From: Symploca sp. SIO1C2
Lineage (GTDB): Bacteria > Cyanobacteriota > Cyanobacteriia > Cyanobacteriales > Coleofasciculaceae
Length of the DNA: 63,103 bases
Assembly: GCA_010672925.1 (NCBI GenBank)
Contig: JAAHFP010000037.1
Location: 1-63,103 of the forward strand
Reading direction: 5' to 3'
Shown here: positions 7,074-15,755 of the stretch, one piece after another
Layout of the letters: each line of letters begins with the position of its first letter
How positions within the stretch are numbered: position 1 is the stretch's first letter
Position numbers and translations under genes: made by a program
Notes under the pieces: generated by a model
What the model saw: only the letters and a program-made list of their open reading frames with translations
What the model was told of the DNA's origin: nothing
The model's database searches: none

Positions 7074-9044
7074 TCAAGCACCTCCCCGCAACTTATCCAA
7101 CACACTACGATCCTCCAAAGTAGAAGTATCTCCAGCTACTTCTTCCCCTGCTGCTAAATTCCGCAACAAGCGCCGCATAATCTTCCCTGAACGAGTCTTC
7201 GGCAGTGCATCAGTAAAGCGAATTTCACCAGGACGCGCGATCGCACCAATCTCTCCAACTACATGTTTTTTTAGTTCTTTCTCTAGTTCCTCGCTAGCAT
7301 CAATGCTACCTTCCAGGGTGACAAAAGCAAAGACATCTTCTCCCTTCACTTCATCCGGCTTACCTACTACCGCTGCTTCTGCTACTGCTGGGTGGGATAC
7401 TAAGGCAGATTCTACTTCCATCGTACCCAAACGGTGTCCTGAAACATTAATTACGTCATCAACACGACCCATTACCCAGAAGTAGCCATCTTCATCTTTC
7501 CTTGCACCATCCCCAGCAAAGTAGAGATATTTTCCATCCTTGGGGGGAATATGTTCCCAATAGGTGCGGCGGAATCGCTCAGGATTGCCGTACACTGTCC
7601 GCATCATCCCCGGCCAGGGATGCTTGACTACCAAGTAACCCCCTTGATTATCTTCTACGGGATTGCCTTCTAAATCGACAATATCAGCAATAATCCCTGG
7701 GAAGGGGAAAGTTGCCGAACCTGGTTTTGTGGGAGTAGCACCGGGAAGAGGAGTAATCATAAAGCCGCCGGTTTCCGTCTGCCACCAAGTATCCACAATC
7801 GGACAACGTTCCCCACCAATAATACGGTGATACCAAATCCAGGCTTCTGGGTTAATCGGTTCTCCTACAGTTCCCAATATCCGCAGAGAAGACAAATCCC
7901 TGGCGTTGGGATGCTCCTCTCCCATTTTGATTAAAGCGCGAATTGCCGTAGGAGCAGTGTAGAAGATATTAACACCGTATTTTTCTACCACATCCCAGAG
8001 ACAACCAGGATTAGAAGGACGAGGCGCACCTTCATACATTAAAGTAGTGGCTCCATTGGACAGGGGGCCATAGACTATGTAACTGTGACCGGTAATCCAA
8101 CCAACATCAGCAGTACACCAGTAAACATCCGTATCTTTAAGGTCAAATGCCCACTTCAGGGTCATATGGGTGTAGAGATTATAACCAGCAGTAGTGTGAA
8201 CAACCCCCTTGGGTTTACCGGTAGTACCACTAGTGTAGAGGATGAAGAGCATATCTTCACTATCCATCGGCTCTGCTGGACAATCTCCAGATACCCCAGC
8301 TTGCAAGTCATGCCACCAATGATCCCTTCCTGGTTCCATGGTAATTTCTTGTGCAGTGCGCTTGACAACCAGGACGTTTTCGACAGTAGGTGCGCCATTA
8401 TTCGCTAGGGCTTTATCTACTTGTTCTTTGAGGGGGACAATCTTATCCTTGCGCCAACCACCATCAGCAGTAACGACTAACTTAGCTTCCGCATCTACCA
8501 ATCGGTCTTTTAATGCTTCCGCACTAAAACCACCAAAAATTACGGTATGAGGAGCACCAATCCGAGCACAAGCTAGCATCGCGATCGCAGCTTCAGGAAT
8601 CATGGGCATATAAAGACCAACCCGATCGCCTTTTTTAACTCCCAGCTGTTTTAATACATTAGCAAACTGGCAGACTTCTCGGTGCAGTTGGGCATAGGTG
8701 AGAGTGCGAGAATCTCCTGGTTCCCCTTCCCAAATCAGAGCAGCTTTATTTCTGCGCCAAGTAGTAAGGTGTCTGTCAAGACAATTGTAAGAAATATTAA
8801 TTTTACCCCCAACAAACCACTGAGCAAAAGGTGGTTGCCAATCCAATACCTTGTCCCACTTTTGGAACCAATGCAACTCACTTGCCGCCAACTCTTCCCA
8901 AAACTTTTCTGGGTCAGCTTTTGCCCGGTCATAAACTTGCTGATATTCCTGTAAACTCTTGATGTGAGCTGCTTGAGAAAACTCAGACGAGGGTGAGAAT
9001 ACACGCTTTTCTTGCAGAATTGATTCTATGGTTGGTTGTGACAT
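7074..9044 (-). CDS. acs: acetyl-CoA synthetase
   Basis: 656 residues, the normal length. It converts acetate, ATP and CoA to acetyl-CoA, AMP and PPi in the cytosol. The ANL-superfamily motifs are all present: [15 protein letters not shown] at about 270-284, the TWWQTETGG acetate-pocket motif, [31 protein letters not shown], and [10 protein letters not shown] near the C-terminus with the catalytic Lys at about 621, the site regulated by acetylation in other bacteria. It is monocistronic, with its promoter facing the divergent methyltransferase gene (90 bp). Nothing looks damaged. Confidence 0.98.
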   Translation of the reverse strand: MSQPTIESILQEKRVFSPSSEFSQAAHIKSLQEYQQVYDRAKADPEKFWEELAASELHWFQKWDKVLDWQPPFAQWFVGGKINISYNCLDRHLTTWRRNKAALIWEGEPGDSRTLTYAQLHREVCQFANVLKQLGVKKGDRVGLYMPMIPEAAIAMLACARIGAPHTVIFGGFSAEALKDRLVDAEAKLVVTADGGWRKDKIVPLKEQVDKALANNGAPTVENVLVVKRTAQEITMEPGRDHWWHDLQAGVSGDCPAEPMDSEDMLFILYTSGTTGKPKGVVHTTAGYNLYTHMTLKWAFDLKDTDVYWCTADVGWITGHSYIVYGPLSNGATTLMYEGAPRPSNPGCLWDVVEKYGVNIFYTAPTAIRALIKMGEEHPNARDLSSLRILGTVGEPINPEAWIWYHRIIGGERCPIVDTWWQTETGGFMITPLPGATPTKPGSATFPFPGIIADIVDLEGNPVEDNQGGYLVVKHPWPGMMRTVYGNPERFRRTYWEHIPPKDGKYLYFAGDGARKDEDGYFWVMGRVDDVINVSGHRLGTMEVESALVSHPAVAEAAVVGKPDEVKGEDVFAFVTLEGSIDASEELEKELKKHVVGEIGAIARPGEIRFTDALPKTRSGKIMRRLLRNLAAGEEVAGDTSTLEDRSVLDKLRGGA

Positions 9045-9134
9045 CGAACTTAGATAGTTGCTGTATATATAGCAAACTTAAATTATATGAGGCTACAATA
9101 ATATTGTCATTGTCACAGGGTAATTTATTCTTTG

Positions 9135-9866
9135 ATGCAGGAACAATATAACAATATTGGAGCCATCTACCAAGAGTTCAAAAGTCAAGCTACATTGCCA
9201 ATAGCCGAAGAATTTACTTTTTTCCAACTGCTGGGAAATTTAGAGGAAAAAACTATTCTTGATTTGGCCTGCGGTACAGGTTTTTATACTCGATTAATCA
9301 AACAAAAAGGGGCAACCAAAGTAGTTGGGGTAGATATTTCTGAAGCGATGCTCCAGTCGGCACGTCAACAAGAAGAGCAACAGCCCCTTGGTATCGAATA
9401 TCATCTAGGGGATGGGTTACAACTAGAGCAAATAGGCTCTTTTGAGTTGATTACTGCCGTTTATCTGCTCAACTACGCCCAAAATCCTGAACAGTTGGTC
9501 TCTATGTTCGTTAGTGTCGGTAAAAATCTGAAAGAAGGAGGACGTTTGGTTGCTATAACCACTCATCCAGACTTTCAAATGAGCCAATATAATCCTACTA
9601 AATATGGAGTAACGGTAACTAAACAAGAATCTATCCCCCAAGGCTACTATTGTGAAATAGACTTTCATACATCTTCTCCTTTTTCGATCCAGTGCTTCGG
9701 GTGGAATCAGTCTGTGTATCAAGAAGCTGCCAAAGAAGCTGGATTAAAAAACTTGGCCTTGCATCCAATAGAAATTCCACCTCAAGCAATAGAAAAGTAT
9801 GGAGTGGATTATTGGCAAGATTTCCGTGATAATAATTTAATTATTGCTTTAAGTTGTGAAAAATAA
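9135..9866 (+). CDS. class I SAM-dependent methyltransferase
   Basis: 243 residues. Motif I is ILDLACGTGFYTRLIKQKGATKVVGVDISEAML, followed by the acidic and hydrophobic motif II/III stretches (FELITAVYLLNYAQNPEQL and LKEGGRLVAIT). This is a methyltransf_11/25-type fold of the usual length. The substrate is not evident; relatives methylate small molecules or toxins. ATG at 9135 is preferred over the TTG immediately before it. A hairpin follows the stop. It is divergent from acs. Confidence 0.88.
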   Translation: MQEQYNNIGAIYQEFKSQATLPIAEEFTFFQLLGNLEEKTILDLACGTGFYTRLIKQKGATKVVGVDISEAMLQSARQQEEQQPLGIEYHLGDGLQLEQIGSFELITAVYLLNYAQNPEQLVSMFVSVGKNLKEGGRLVAITTHPDFQMSQYNPTKYGVTVTKQESIPQGYYCEIDFHTSSPFSIQCFGWNQSVYQEAAKEAGLKNLALHPIEIPPQAIEKYGVDYWQDFRDNNLIIALSCEK

Positions 9867-9895
9867 GCTAAAAGGCATTTTAAATCCTTTTTAGC
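9867..9895 (+). terminator. terminator hairpin after the methyltransferase gene
   Basis: gctaaaagg and cctttttagc pair right behind the stop codon around a short AT-rich loop. Confidence 0.5.
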
Positions 9896-10054
9896 AAGGC
9901 AACGGCAAACAGAAGACCTGGATAGACCAGATACAGATGTGATTTCCTTCAAGTATAATCACAATTTTCCCGGCTTCCTACTCCCCGTTGACTTATTTCT
10001 CGTCTGTTATCTTGGAAATACGGATTCTTTTCACACACAACCAGGAGCAAGTCT

Positions 10055-10630
10055 ATGAATCGGAAGCAATTCTTAAGAGTTGTTTATCTTGGCTTGGCAA
10101 CAATCATCCCCTTGGGGATAGTTAGTGCTAACTCAGCTATCGGACAATCAGGAATCAACCAAAGTGCATTGCAGAGTGCAGCTTTATCTAAGCACAATAG
10201 CTATCGGGGCACCCATAATAGTCCGAATATGACCCTGAGTAGTTCCCTCAACAGCAGTGCTCAAAGCTGGGCAAATCATTTAGCAAGCAATGGCGTTTTT
10301 GAACACAGCGGTACCAATAATGTAGGAGAAAACCTGTTTGTCTCCTATACCACAGCATCGTCTGTAGACTCAGCTGCCCTGGCGAACCAAGCAGTGACTA
10401 ACTGGTACAATGAGGTTTCGGACTATGATTATGATAATCCAGGATTTTCTGGAAAAACCGGGCATTTTACCCAAGTGGTATGGAAAAATAGTACCGAATT
10501 AGGTTGTGCGGCAGCCCAGGGTGTTAAAACTCTCGGTGGTAATCAGTACAACGCCTACTATGTCGTCTGCCAATATTCCCCTGCGGGTAACTTCCAAGGA
10601 CAGTTTCCCAATAACGTTTTGGAACCGTAG
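10055..10630 (+). CDS. secreted CAP-domain (SCP/PR-1-like) protein
   Basis: 191 residues. The first 32 residues form a signal peptide (RKQFLRVVYLGLATIIPLGIVSANSAIGQ). The CAP domain follows: SKHNSYRGTHNSPNMTLSSSLNSSAQSWANHLA, the FEHSGTNNVGENLF motif carrying the His and Glu cavity residues, then TGHFTQVVWKNSTELGCA and YYVVCQYSPAGNFQG. Four cavity residues (two His, two Glu) appear conserved. CAP proteins are exported and bind lipids or proteins; some are proteases, but the bacterial function is mostly unknown. An AGGAGC site precedes the ATG. Confidence 0.92.
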   Translation: MNRKQFLRVVYLGLATIIPLGIVSANSAIGQSGINQSALQSAALSKHNSYRGTHNSPNMTLSSSLNSSAQSWANHLASNGVFEHSGTNNVGENLFVSYTTASSVDSAALANQAVTNWYNEVSDYDYDNPGFSGKTGHFTQVVWKNSTELGCAAAQGVKTLGGNQYNAYYVVCQYSPAGNFQGQFPNNVLEP

Positions 10631-10647
10631 TTTTGTGTAAGTTAGAA

Positions 10648-10688
10648 GATGTTTGGGGCAAAGACGATAAGTTTTTGCCTCAAACATC
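10648..10688 (+). terminator. terminator hairpin after the CAP gene
   Basis: gatgtttggggcaaa pairs with tttgcctcaaacatc (one G-T pair) with an AT-rich loop, 18 bp after the stop. Confidence 0.6.
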
Positions 10689-10801
10689 GAAAATATACCA
10701 GTTATCCCATCCGTGAAGTAGATTCAATTTGAGCCTATTCCCCATTCCCCATTCCCAGAAACCAAAAACTTTGTTCTTCATCTAAATCAAAAACACTATA
10801 T

Positions 10802-11026
10802 TCATTTAGTTTTCCGGTCACAATTTAAAGATAATCCCGTGAGATTCTTCACATAGTCTAGGATCTCTTGGTAAGAATCGGGGTTTCTTTGGGGATGAAT
10901 AATAATCTGGACTGGACTATGAGGTAAGCAAAACATCAACCGACCATTTTCAGCACAAGCAAAAGCACTGACTTGGCTAAGATCCACTACATAAGTGTTG
11001 CGCTCGTAAACAAATTTAACCCACAT
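10802..11026 (-). CDS. small conserved hypothetical protein
   Basis: 74 residues from ATG 11026: MWVKFVYERNTYVVDLSQVSAFACAENGRLMFCLPHSPVQIIIHPQRNPDSYQEILDYVKNLTG. It reads as a compact alpha/beta protein with a predicted strand-rich first half and a C-terminal helix. I do not recognise a named domain. The codon pattern and single clean frame support a real gene; the upstream GTG start three codons earlier is less likely. Confidence 0.6.
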   Translation of the reverse strand: MWVKFVYERNTYVVDLSQVSAFACAENGRLMFCLPHSPVQIIIHPQRNPDSYQEILDYVKNLTGLSLNCDRKTK

Positions 11027-11223
11027 TATGCACACTGAACTTTCACATCTAAAATTATGGAGAGGTACACCATAAAAATAGGCGGATTGACAGAAGTAGC
11101 AATCCGTGGAGTACCTGTTTGGTTGATTGAGGAGGTGGGGGGAAAAAATTTCCCATCCTTACCCTCTGATACTTAATCCTCAATCTCCCATCCCAAATCC
11201 CCAAAAAATCAAAAGTTAGGTGT

Positions 11224-11440
11224 TAGGTGGGTGGAACTGGCATCCTGCCAGTAGCAAGTGGTAGGTGGGTGGAACTGGCATCCTGCCAGTAGCAAGTGGT
11301 AGGTGGGTGGAACTGGCATCCTGCCAGTAGCAAGTGGTAGGTGGGTGGAACTGGCATCCTGCCAGTAGCAAGTGTTAGGTGGTAGGTGGGTGGAACTGGC
11401 ATCCTGCCAGTAGCAAGTGTTAGGTGGTAGGTTGTAGGTG
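11224..11440. repeat. five-copy 38-bp tandem repeat
   Basis: The core ggaactggcatcctgccag starts at 11233, 11271, 11309, 11347 and 11392 (periods 38, 38, 38 and 45). Each unit holds the small palindrome ctggcatcctgccag, related to the caggcaggatgcctg repeat at 28744-28790. The open frame running through it on the minus strand is only repeat translation. Confidence 0.9.
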
Positions 11441-11510
11441 TTCAGGATTTCCGACTCGCGATGGAATTTTTCCAATTCCCGATTCCCAATTCTCAACTCC
11501 CAATTCTCTT

Positions 11511-11750
11511 TTACCAATTATCATCACTGTAGAGATTAATCGTTAGCTGCTGATTACCTGCTGGCACTCCGGTAATACAGGCACAAACTTCTCCTTGCCC
11601 CTCTATTTCCACCTCACAGGCATGACAAGAACCCATCAGGCAACCTGTGGGAATGAAAATACCAGCTCGTTTTGCCACTTCGAGCATCGGTTCTCCTACT
11701 TCAGCATTAACTGTGACATCATCTGGTAAAAATCGAATGCTAACACTCAT
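11511..11750 (-). CDS. 2Fe-2S ferredoxin-like protein
   Basis: 79 residues, MSVSIRFLPDDVTVNAEVGEPMLEVAKRAGIFIPTGCLMGSCHACEVEIEGQGEVCACITG. Cys 37, 42 and 45 (C-x4-C-x2-C) plus a fourth Cys at 56 or 58 fit the plant-type 2Fe-2S ferredoxin fold, in a shorter version than photosynthetic PetF (about 97 residues). It is likely a soluble electron carrier; its partner is unknown. An odd feature is the two candidate fourth ligands (CAC). Confidence 0.88.
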   Translation of the reverse strand: MSVSIRFLPDDVTVNAEVGEPMLEVAKRAGIFIPTGCLMGSCHACEVEIEGQGEVCACITGVPAGNQQLTINLYSDDNW

Positions 11751-11878
11751 GCTTTTAGATCTCTATTGGGGAAAATTGCTCTAGTAGTTTGCCCACTTCT
11801 ATTATAGTTGTGAGTAAATTTGCCTAGAAATTATGTAGGGATTTGCTGTAGGAGACCAAATCCTGTATGTCACACATT

Positions 11879-11930
11879 GTAGAGACGCGCCTGCCGAAGG
11901 ATGCCCGTAGGGCTGTTGGCGCGTCTCTAC
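11879..11930. repeat. palindromic repeat with 13-bp arms (gtagagacgcgcc...ggcgcgtctctac)
   Basis: Perfect inverted repeat. It is nearly the same as 16069-16120, but with the inner part inverted. A related palindrome is at 32600-32627. It is preceded by accaaatcctgta, as in the second copy. Its right arm supplies the stop codon of the adjacent TetR gene. Confidence 0.85.
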
Positions 11931-12553
11931 GGGGTTTTCGCTTTCATGCCATTAATTAATGACTGTGTTGCTAACTCTGCCACAGAAACAATATCTTGCT
12001 CATCTGTAATCGTTAACTGATGATCAATCAAGAGCATGGCAAGTCCGTGAACTAATGACCAAGTTACCCAAGCCAACTGCTGAGTTTCACCCCCTTGAAT
12101 CTTTCCCGCCTGTTGTCCATTGGCAATGGCATCCATCAGGACTGCAAATGCTTCTTCTCCTGCTGCATTCAGTGGGGGATAGCAGAGATTGTCGGCTTTA
12201 AAAGCACTGAACATGACTCGATAGTGAGAGGGATGGGAGATGGCAAATTTTACGTAGGCAATGCCACTCGCTTGCAGTTGCTCCAGGGGATCGTCAGAGG
12301 CTTTTTCTATACTACTGTTCAAACAGCGGGTGAGGATGTGAAAACCTTCTTCTGCTACGGCAGCTAACAGGGCATCTTTATCCGCAAAGTGGCGATAGGG
12401 TGCTGCATTGGATACCCCAACCCGACGGGCAACTTCTCGCAGAGACAAAGTGCTTGCATCCTGCTTTTGAGCAATCAACTCTAAAGCTGCCTTAATCAGG
12501 GATTGCCGGAGATCTTTGTGATGATAACTAGTCTCGCTGGGGGATTTGGTCAT
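11927..12553 (-). CDS. TetR/AcrR family regulator with WHG-type C-terminal domain
   Basis: 208 residues. The N-terminal HTH is DLRQSLIKAALELIAQKQDASTLSLREVARRVGVSNAAPYRHFADKDALLAAVAEEGF. The C-terminal half (SGIAYVKFAISHPSHYRVMFS...AWVTWSLVHGLAMLLID) is the WHG domain pattern. ATG 12553 is preferred; the frame's first start is a TTG. The TAG stop is formed by the end of the 11879-11930 repeat, so the protein's original C-terminus may have been altered. It is divergent from the monooxygenase-like gene at 12851, its probable target. Confidence 0.9.
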   Translation of the reverse strand: MTKSPSETSYHHKDLRQSLIKAALELIAQKQDASTLSLREVARRVGVSNAAPYRHFADKDALLAAVAEEGFHILTRCLNSSIEKASDDPLEQLQASGIAYVKFAISHPSHYRVMFSAFKADNLCYPPLNAAGEEAFAVLMDAIANGQQAGKIQGGETQQLAWVTWSLVHGLAMLLIDHQLTITDEQDIVSVAELATQSLINGMKAKTP

Positions 12554-12780
12554 ATAGAGGGTCAATTAAAAGCTCTTAGGAAACAATTTTAGATTTTAGA
12601 TTTTAGATTTTAGATTGAATAAATCTAAGCCCAAGTATCTTAAAAAACAAGGTAGGAGGTAGTGTTTGTGGCCTTCATACCCAAGTATACCTATCCAAAT
12701 GCTTTACCTAACTCCTGGAGGCTGAGAGTGTTTCTAGAAAATGTCTTGAGCAACATTTGAGCACTGTATGTTGACAGCGT

Positions 12781-12806
12781 TAACATTTCCGGCTAGGCTA
12801 ATGTTA
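12781..12806. promoter_or_regulatory. candidate operator in the TetR/monooxygenase-like intergenic region
   Basis: Inverted repeat TAACATT-12 bp-AATGTTA, 45 bp upstream of the ATG at 12851. It is a plausible binding site for the divergent TetR protein; this is inferred from position and symmetry only. Confidence 0.4.
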
Positions 12807-12850
12807 TCAGTGTAAACATATGACCAGTCCTAAATCGGGAGATCTTTGCA

Positions 12851-13261
12851 ATGAAATATCCCATGTACCAAATCGATCCCTCAGAAGATACAGAAGCAGT
12901 CACCTTTATCAACGGCATGGAAGCAAGGGACTTAACTGGCTTTCTCTGGATGTGGAAAAATATGAATTGGATTAAGACGGTGACTGTGGAAGCTGAAGGT
13001 TGTGTGCAGGTCAAAGCAGGTCTTTGTGGCCCCAAAGAATTGGTTATGGTTAGTTATTGGCGCTCCGAAAAGAGTCTCAAACAGTTCTTTAGAGGTAAAG
13101 CGCATCAACAAATGATGCAGTTTGTTGCCAAAAATCCTCTTAGCTTATGTCTGTATAACGAAATTTATCAACGTCCAACAGTTGGTAAGTATCTACATGA
13201 GCCGCAAGGTATGGCAAAGCTAAATCAAAGTCTTCAGCTTCCGGCGGTTAGCGCCAGTTGA
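12851..13261 (+). CDS. DUF4188-like / dimeric alpha-beta barrel monooxygenase-like protein
   Basis: 136 residues. The central part VEAEGCVQVKAGLCGPKELVMVSYWRSEKSLKQFFRGKAHQQMMQFVAKNP and the end LYNEIYQRPTVGKYLHEPQGMAKL follow the ferredoxin-like fold of DUF4188/antibiotic-biosynthesis-monooxygenase relatives (YW.s...L..F, H..mm.f, nE.Y...G.Y). Catalytic function is unproven in this family. A GGGAG site lies 10 nt before the ATG. It is divergent from a TetR gene, suggesting ligand-induced expression, perhaps for detoxification (inference). Confidence 0.7.
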   Translation: MKYPMYQIDPSEDTEAVTFINGMEARDLTGFLWMWKNMNWIKTVTVEAEGCVQVKAGLCGPKELVMVSYWRSEKSLKQFFRGKAHQQMMQFVAKNPLSLCLYNEIYQRPTVGKYLHEPQGMAKLNQSLQLPAVSAS

Positions 13262-13306
13262 TGTTGTAGTACCGTAGCACAGCTAAAATGGTGGTTTAGA
13301 TTTTTG

Positions 13307-13390
13307 GTAGTGCGAGCGTCTCGCTCGCTAGAGGGATATAAAAAGCGAGCAAGATGTTTGCGGTACGCGCACGCTACGCGAACGCACTAC
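13307..13390. mobile_element. 84-bp MITE-like element, GTAGTGCG family
   Basis: Ends gtagtgcg and cgcactac form terminal inverted repeats, and the interior contains gagcgtctcgctcgc and gctacgcgaacgc. A partial copy is at 2911-2957 and relatives are at 5890-5955 and 36195-36236. No target duplication is obvious. Confidence 0.65.
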
Positions 13391-13547
13391 ATTTATTCTC
13401 TCATTTTAGCTGTGTCACGCCAGTAAGTTGGCTGAAGCTTTTACCTATTGGTGAACCCCTACCTGAAGTTTCATCAATAGACATCTCCAGAAACCTCGAT
13501 TTTGGCACGGTAGCATGGGGTTCTAGAATAATTATTGGAGATGTCTT

Positions 13548-14738
13548 ATGTTCAAACAAAGCAAAGCTAGCTACCTGATTCAGCGTTCCACGGGTAAAAG
13601 GATTAAGATCGGGGGGTGTCAGCGTTCCCAATCTCTGCCTCCAAAAGCCAGGAAATATGGGGCAAGTCGGTATCAAGCAGCTGAACTTCCTCCCAAGGTT
13701 GACTTGCGCCCATATATGACCCAGGTAGAAGATCAGTCAGCCGTGAACAGTTGCTCAGCCAATGCGATTGCAGGAGCATACGAATATTTGGCAAAAAGGG
13801 CTTTAGGAGCATCCGGAGATGTGAGCCGTCTGTTCATCTATTACAACGGACGTGCGGTGTTAGGAGATCAGAATAAGGATGAGGGTAGCAGCATTACCGC
13901 TTGCATTCGAGTATTGCAGGAAATCGGTGTTTGTACAGAAGATACTTGGCCTTATGATGTGGCAATGGTCAACGCACAACCTCATGATGATGCATTTGAG
14001 GAAGCGCTGCAATTCCTGATCGAAGAAGCAGAGGAAGTGAAAGTTGATTTGTTTTCCATGAAACATTGTTTGGCGGAGGGCTATCCGTTTGTTTTTGGGT
14101 TAGCGCTGTTTAGGTCATTTGATCGCGCAGGCAAGCATGGGAAGGTGTCGATGCCCAATCCCAACAGTGAGGAAGGACGTCAAAGTCATGGTGCTCACGC
14201 CATGCTGTGCGTAGGTTATTCGGAGCAATCTCAAGCATTTATTGTCCGCAACTCTTGGGGTGAAAAATGGGGAGAAAAAGGGTATTGTTATATTCCTTAT
14301 GCTTACATGACTAACCCCGAACATTGCTGGGACTGCTGGAAAATTGCCAGTGTTTCTGACCTAGACTTTACTGCGGGGGTTTGGTATGAAGAGGATGAAA
14401 ATTATTACGAGTATGATGAAGAAGATGAAGAAGACTATGATTACGAATACTACTATGAAAATGATGAAGAGGATGGCTTAGAGGAGAGCGATGAGGAATA
14501 TTATGATGATTATGGGGATGAAGAAGATTTAGATGATTATGGAGATGAAGAAGATTCCGACGATTATGATGAAGATGAGGAATATTCCGACGATTATCAG
14601 GATGAAGATGAGGAAGATTTAGATGATTATGGAGATGAAGAAGATTCCGACGATTATGATGAAGATGAGGAATATTCCGACGATTATCAGGATGAAGATG
14701 AGGAATATTCCGATGATTATCAGGATGAAGAAGATTAG
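13548..14738 (+). CDS. C1 family (papain-like) cysteine peptidase with acidic repeat tail
   Basis: 396 residues. The peptidase domain spans about 48-270: VDLRPYMTQVEDQSAVNSCSANAIAGAYEY has the oxyanion Gln and catalytic Cys at about 69, SHGAHAMLCVGY the His at about 217, and IVRNSWGEKWGEKGYCYIPYAY the Asn at about 235. No signal peptide or propeptide is visible, so it is probably cytosolic. From about 285 to the end the chain is almost only D, E and Y, built on a 90-bp DNA repeat. Such a tail could bind cations or a basic partner, or act as an inhibitory segment; this is inference. GGAG precedes the ATG. Confidence 0.9.
   Translation: MFKQSKASYLIQRSTGKRIKIGGCQRSQSLPPKARKYGASRYQAAELPPKVDLRPYMTQVEDQSAVNSCSANAIAGAYEYLAKRALGASGDVSRLFIYYNGRAVLGDQNKDEGSSITACIRVLQEIGVCTEDTWPYDVAMVNAQPHDDAFEEALQFLIEEAEEVKVDLFSMKHCLAEGYPFVFGLALFRSFDRAGKHGKVSMPNPNSEEGRQSHGAHAMLCVGYSEQSQAFIVRNSWGEKWGEKGYCYIPYAYMTNPEHCWDCWKIASVSDLDFTAGVWYEEDENYYEYDEEDEEDYDYEYYYENDEEDGLEESDEEYYDDYGDEEDLDDYGDEEDSDDYDEDEEYSDDYQDEDEEDLDDYGDEEDSDDYDEDEEYSDDYQDEDEEYSDDYQDEED
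14523..14702. repeat. 90-bp direct tandem repeat coding the acidic tail
   Basis: Two nearly identical 90-bp units (30 codons each), the second beginning 90 bp after the first at agatttagatgattatgg, followed by a partial third unit to 14738. In-frame expansion or contraction would change the length of the acidic tail. Confidence 0.85.
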
Positions 14739-14856
14739 ATTCGGTTGTTAGTCCTGAGCAGGGTGAGGAATTGCTCTCTAATTTGAGAATTTGTGAGTCC
14801 TTGTGCCACAAGTTCAGCAATTTGAATTTTTCCTAGTATTAACCGATGTATCAAGC

Positions 14857-14964
14857 ATGGACAACGATTTGCTTCTTTTTTTCCTCAGCGTTGGTGTACT
14901 AATCCTTTATCTCGTCTTTTCTGGACTAACTGAGATGGGTAAAAAATTTCCTTGGAAGAAATAA
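14857..14964 (+). CDS. putative 35-residue single-span membrane protein
   Basis: M-D-N-D-L-L-L-F-F-L-S-V-G-V-L-I-L-Y-L-V then FSGLTEMGKKFPWKK. One hydrophobic segment (5-22) is followed by a basic C-terminus, the topology of small thylakoid or plasma membrane subunits. No known subunit is recognised. It lies between convergent genes with no clear ribosome binding site, so it may be fortuitous. Confidence 0.4.
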   Translation: MDNDLLLFFLSVGVLILYLVFSGLTEMGKKFPWKK

Positions 14965-14972
14965 ACAAAGCT

Positions 14973-15755
14973 TTAAAATGGACTCTCTGCTTCTACAAAT
15001 GTCACACGACCAAAATCTTGAGGTGCATGAAACTGAGGTTTCGGAGTTTGGCTGGGAGACCATTGGCTATACTGTCGATTTGTCTTACCACCTAAACGGT
15101 TAAGGTTGAGATGCCAAATTTCTCTTGGCTTAGGTGGTGTGTTCTTAGCGGTGTTAGTAAAATTGCTAAAGGGAATCGCCGCTTCTAAAATCCAATATTG
15201 ATCTGTATCACTGTCGTCATTTAGCGTGCCGACAATTGAGGTAGCAATTTGGATGCCCTGACCATTCCATTCCGAGGTAGATGACTGTGGACCTTGGGGA
15301 TGAAATTGATCCAGAAATGCCCCCCGCACATTCATTTCAATATTGAAATAGCTCAGGGGTTTGTCGGGATCTGGTGCTAAAAATACTTCTACACAATCAT
15401 CCTTGAAAACCGCGCTATCCCGCTGGGTTTGTTCTGCCCAAATATGGGCATCTTCAACGAGAAAAAATACATATAGATGCTCATCATCCCACAGCATTTT
15501 ACTGACTGTTTGTTCTTGCGTCCCCGACTCCCACCAGGGAAATTCAAAATTACCTACATCCGGGGCTGCTATCCAGGCTGGCTCATCTAATTGGCCGTCA
15601 ATGACGATTGGGTCATTTGTGCGCAATATGCTATAAGATGGGTAGCTAAATGCAGCTTGATTGCGAGATGAAACCAGGAGAAAGATTAGGGTTGTAATCG
15701 CAGTAATAATTATTGTTTTAAGCTGATTGGGTTTAAACATTTTTCTGATTTTCAT
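14973..15755 (-). CDS. secreted or anchored CBM9-like carbohydrate-binding family protein
   Basis: 260 residues. A basic N-terminus plus hydrophobic stretch (KTIIITAITTLIFLLVSS, about 14-31) is a signal peptide or anchor. The rest follows the CBM9-like pattern: IVIDGQLDEPAWIAAPDVGNFEFPW, VSKMLWDDEHLYVFFLVEDAHIWA, DDCVEVFLAPDPDKPLSYFNIEMNVRG, and WILEAAIPFSNF...WHLNLNRLGG...QWSPSQTPKPQFHAPQDFGRVTF. Such domains bind sugars in other proteins, but in stand-alone cyanobacterial versions the ligand is unknown. The start could be codon 6. Confidence 0.85.
   Translation of the reverse strand: MKIRKMFKPNQLKTIIITAITTLIFLLVSSRNQAAFSYPSYSILRTNDPIVIDGQLDEPAWIAAPDVGNFEFPWWESGTQEQTVSKMLWDDEHLYVFFLVEDAHIWAEQTQRDSAVFKDDCVEVFLAPDPDKPLSYFNIEMNVRGAFLDQFHPQGPQSSTSEWNGQGIQIATSIVGTLNDDSDTDQYWILEAAIPFSNFTNTAKNTPPKPREIWHLNLNRLGGKTNRQYSQWSPSQTPKPQFHAPQDFGRVTFVEAESPF

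Noticed and set aside
8085-8408. 107-codon plus-strand frame inside acs
   Set aside because: Antisense shadow of a highly conserved gene with no start signal.
11209-11517. 102-codon minus-strand frame
   Set aside because: It translates the five-copy 38-bp repeat and has repetitive content with no family likeness.
12793-13035. 80-codon minus-strand frame
   Set aside because: Antisense to the monooxygenase-like gene.
14368-14820. 150-codon His/Leu/Pro-rich frame on the minus strand
   Set aside because: It is the complement of the acidic-tail repeat of the C1 protease; the composition (H-L-H-P-D-N repeats) is only a mirror of GAT/GAA codons.
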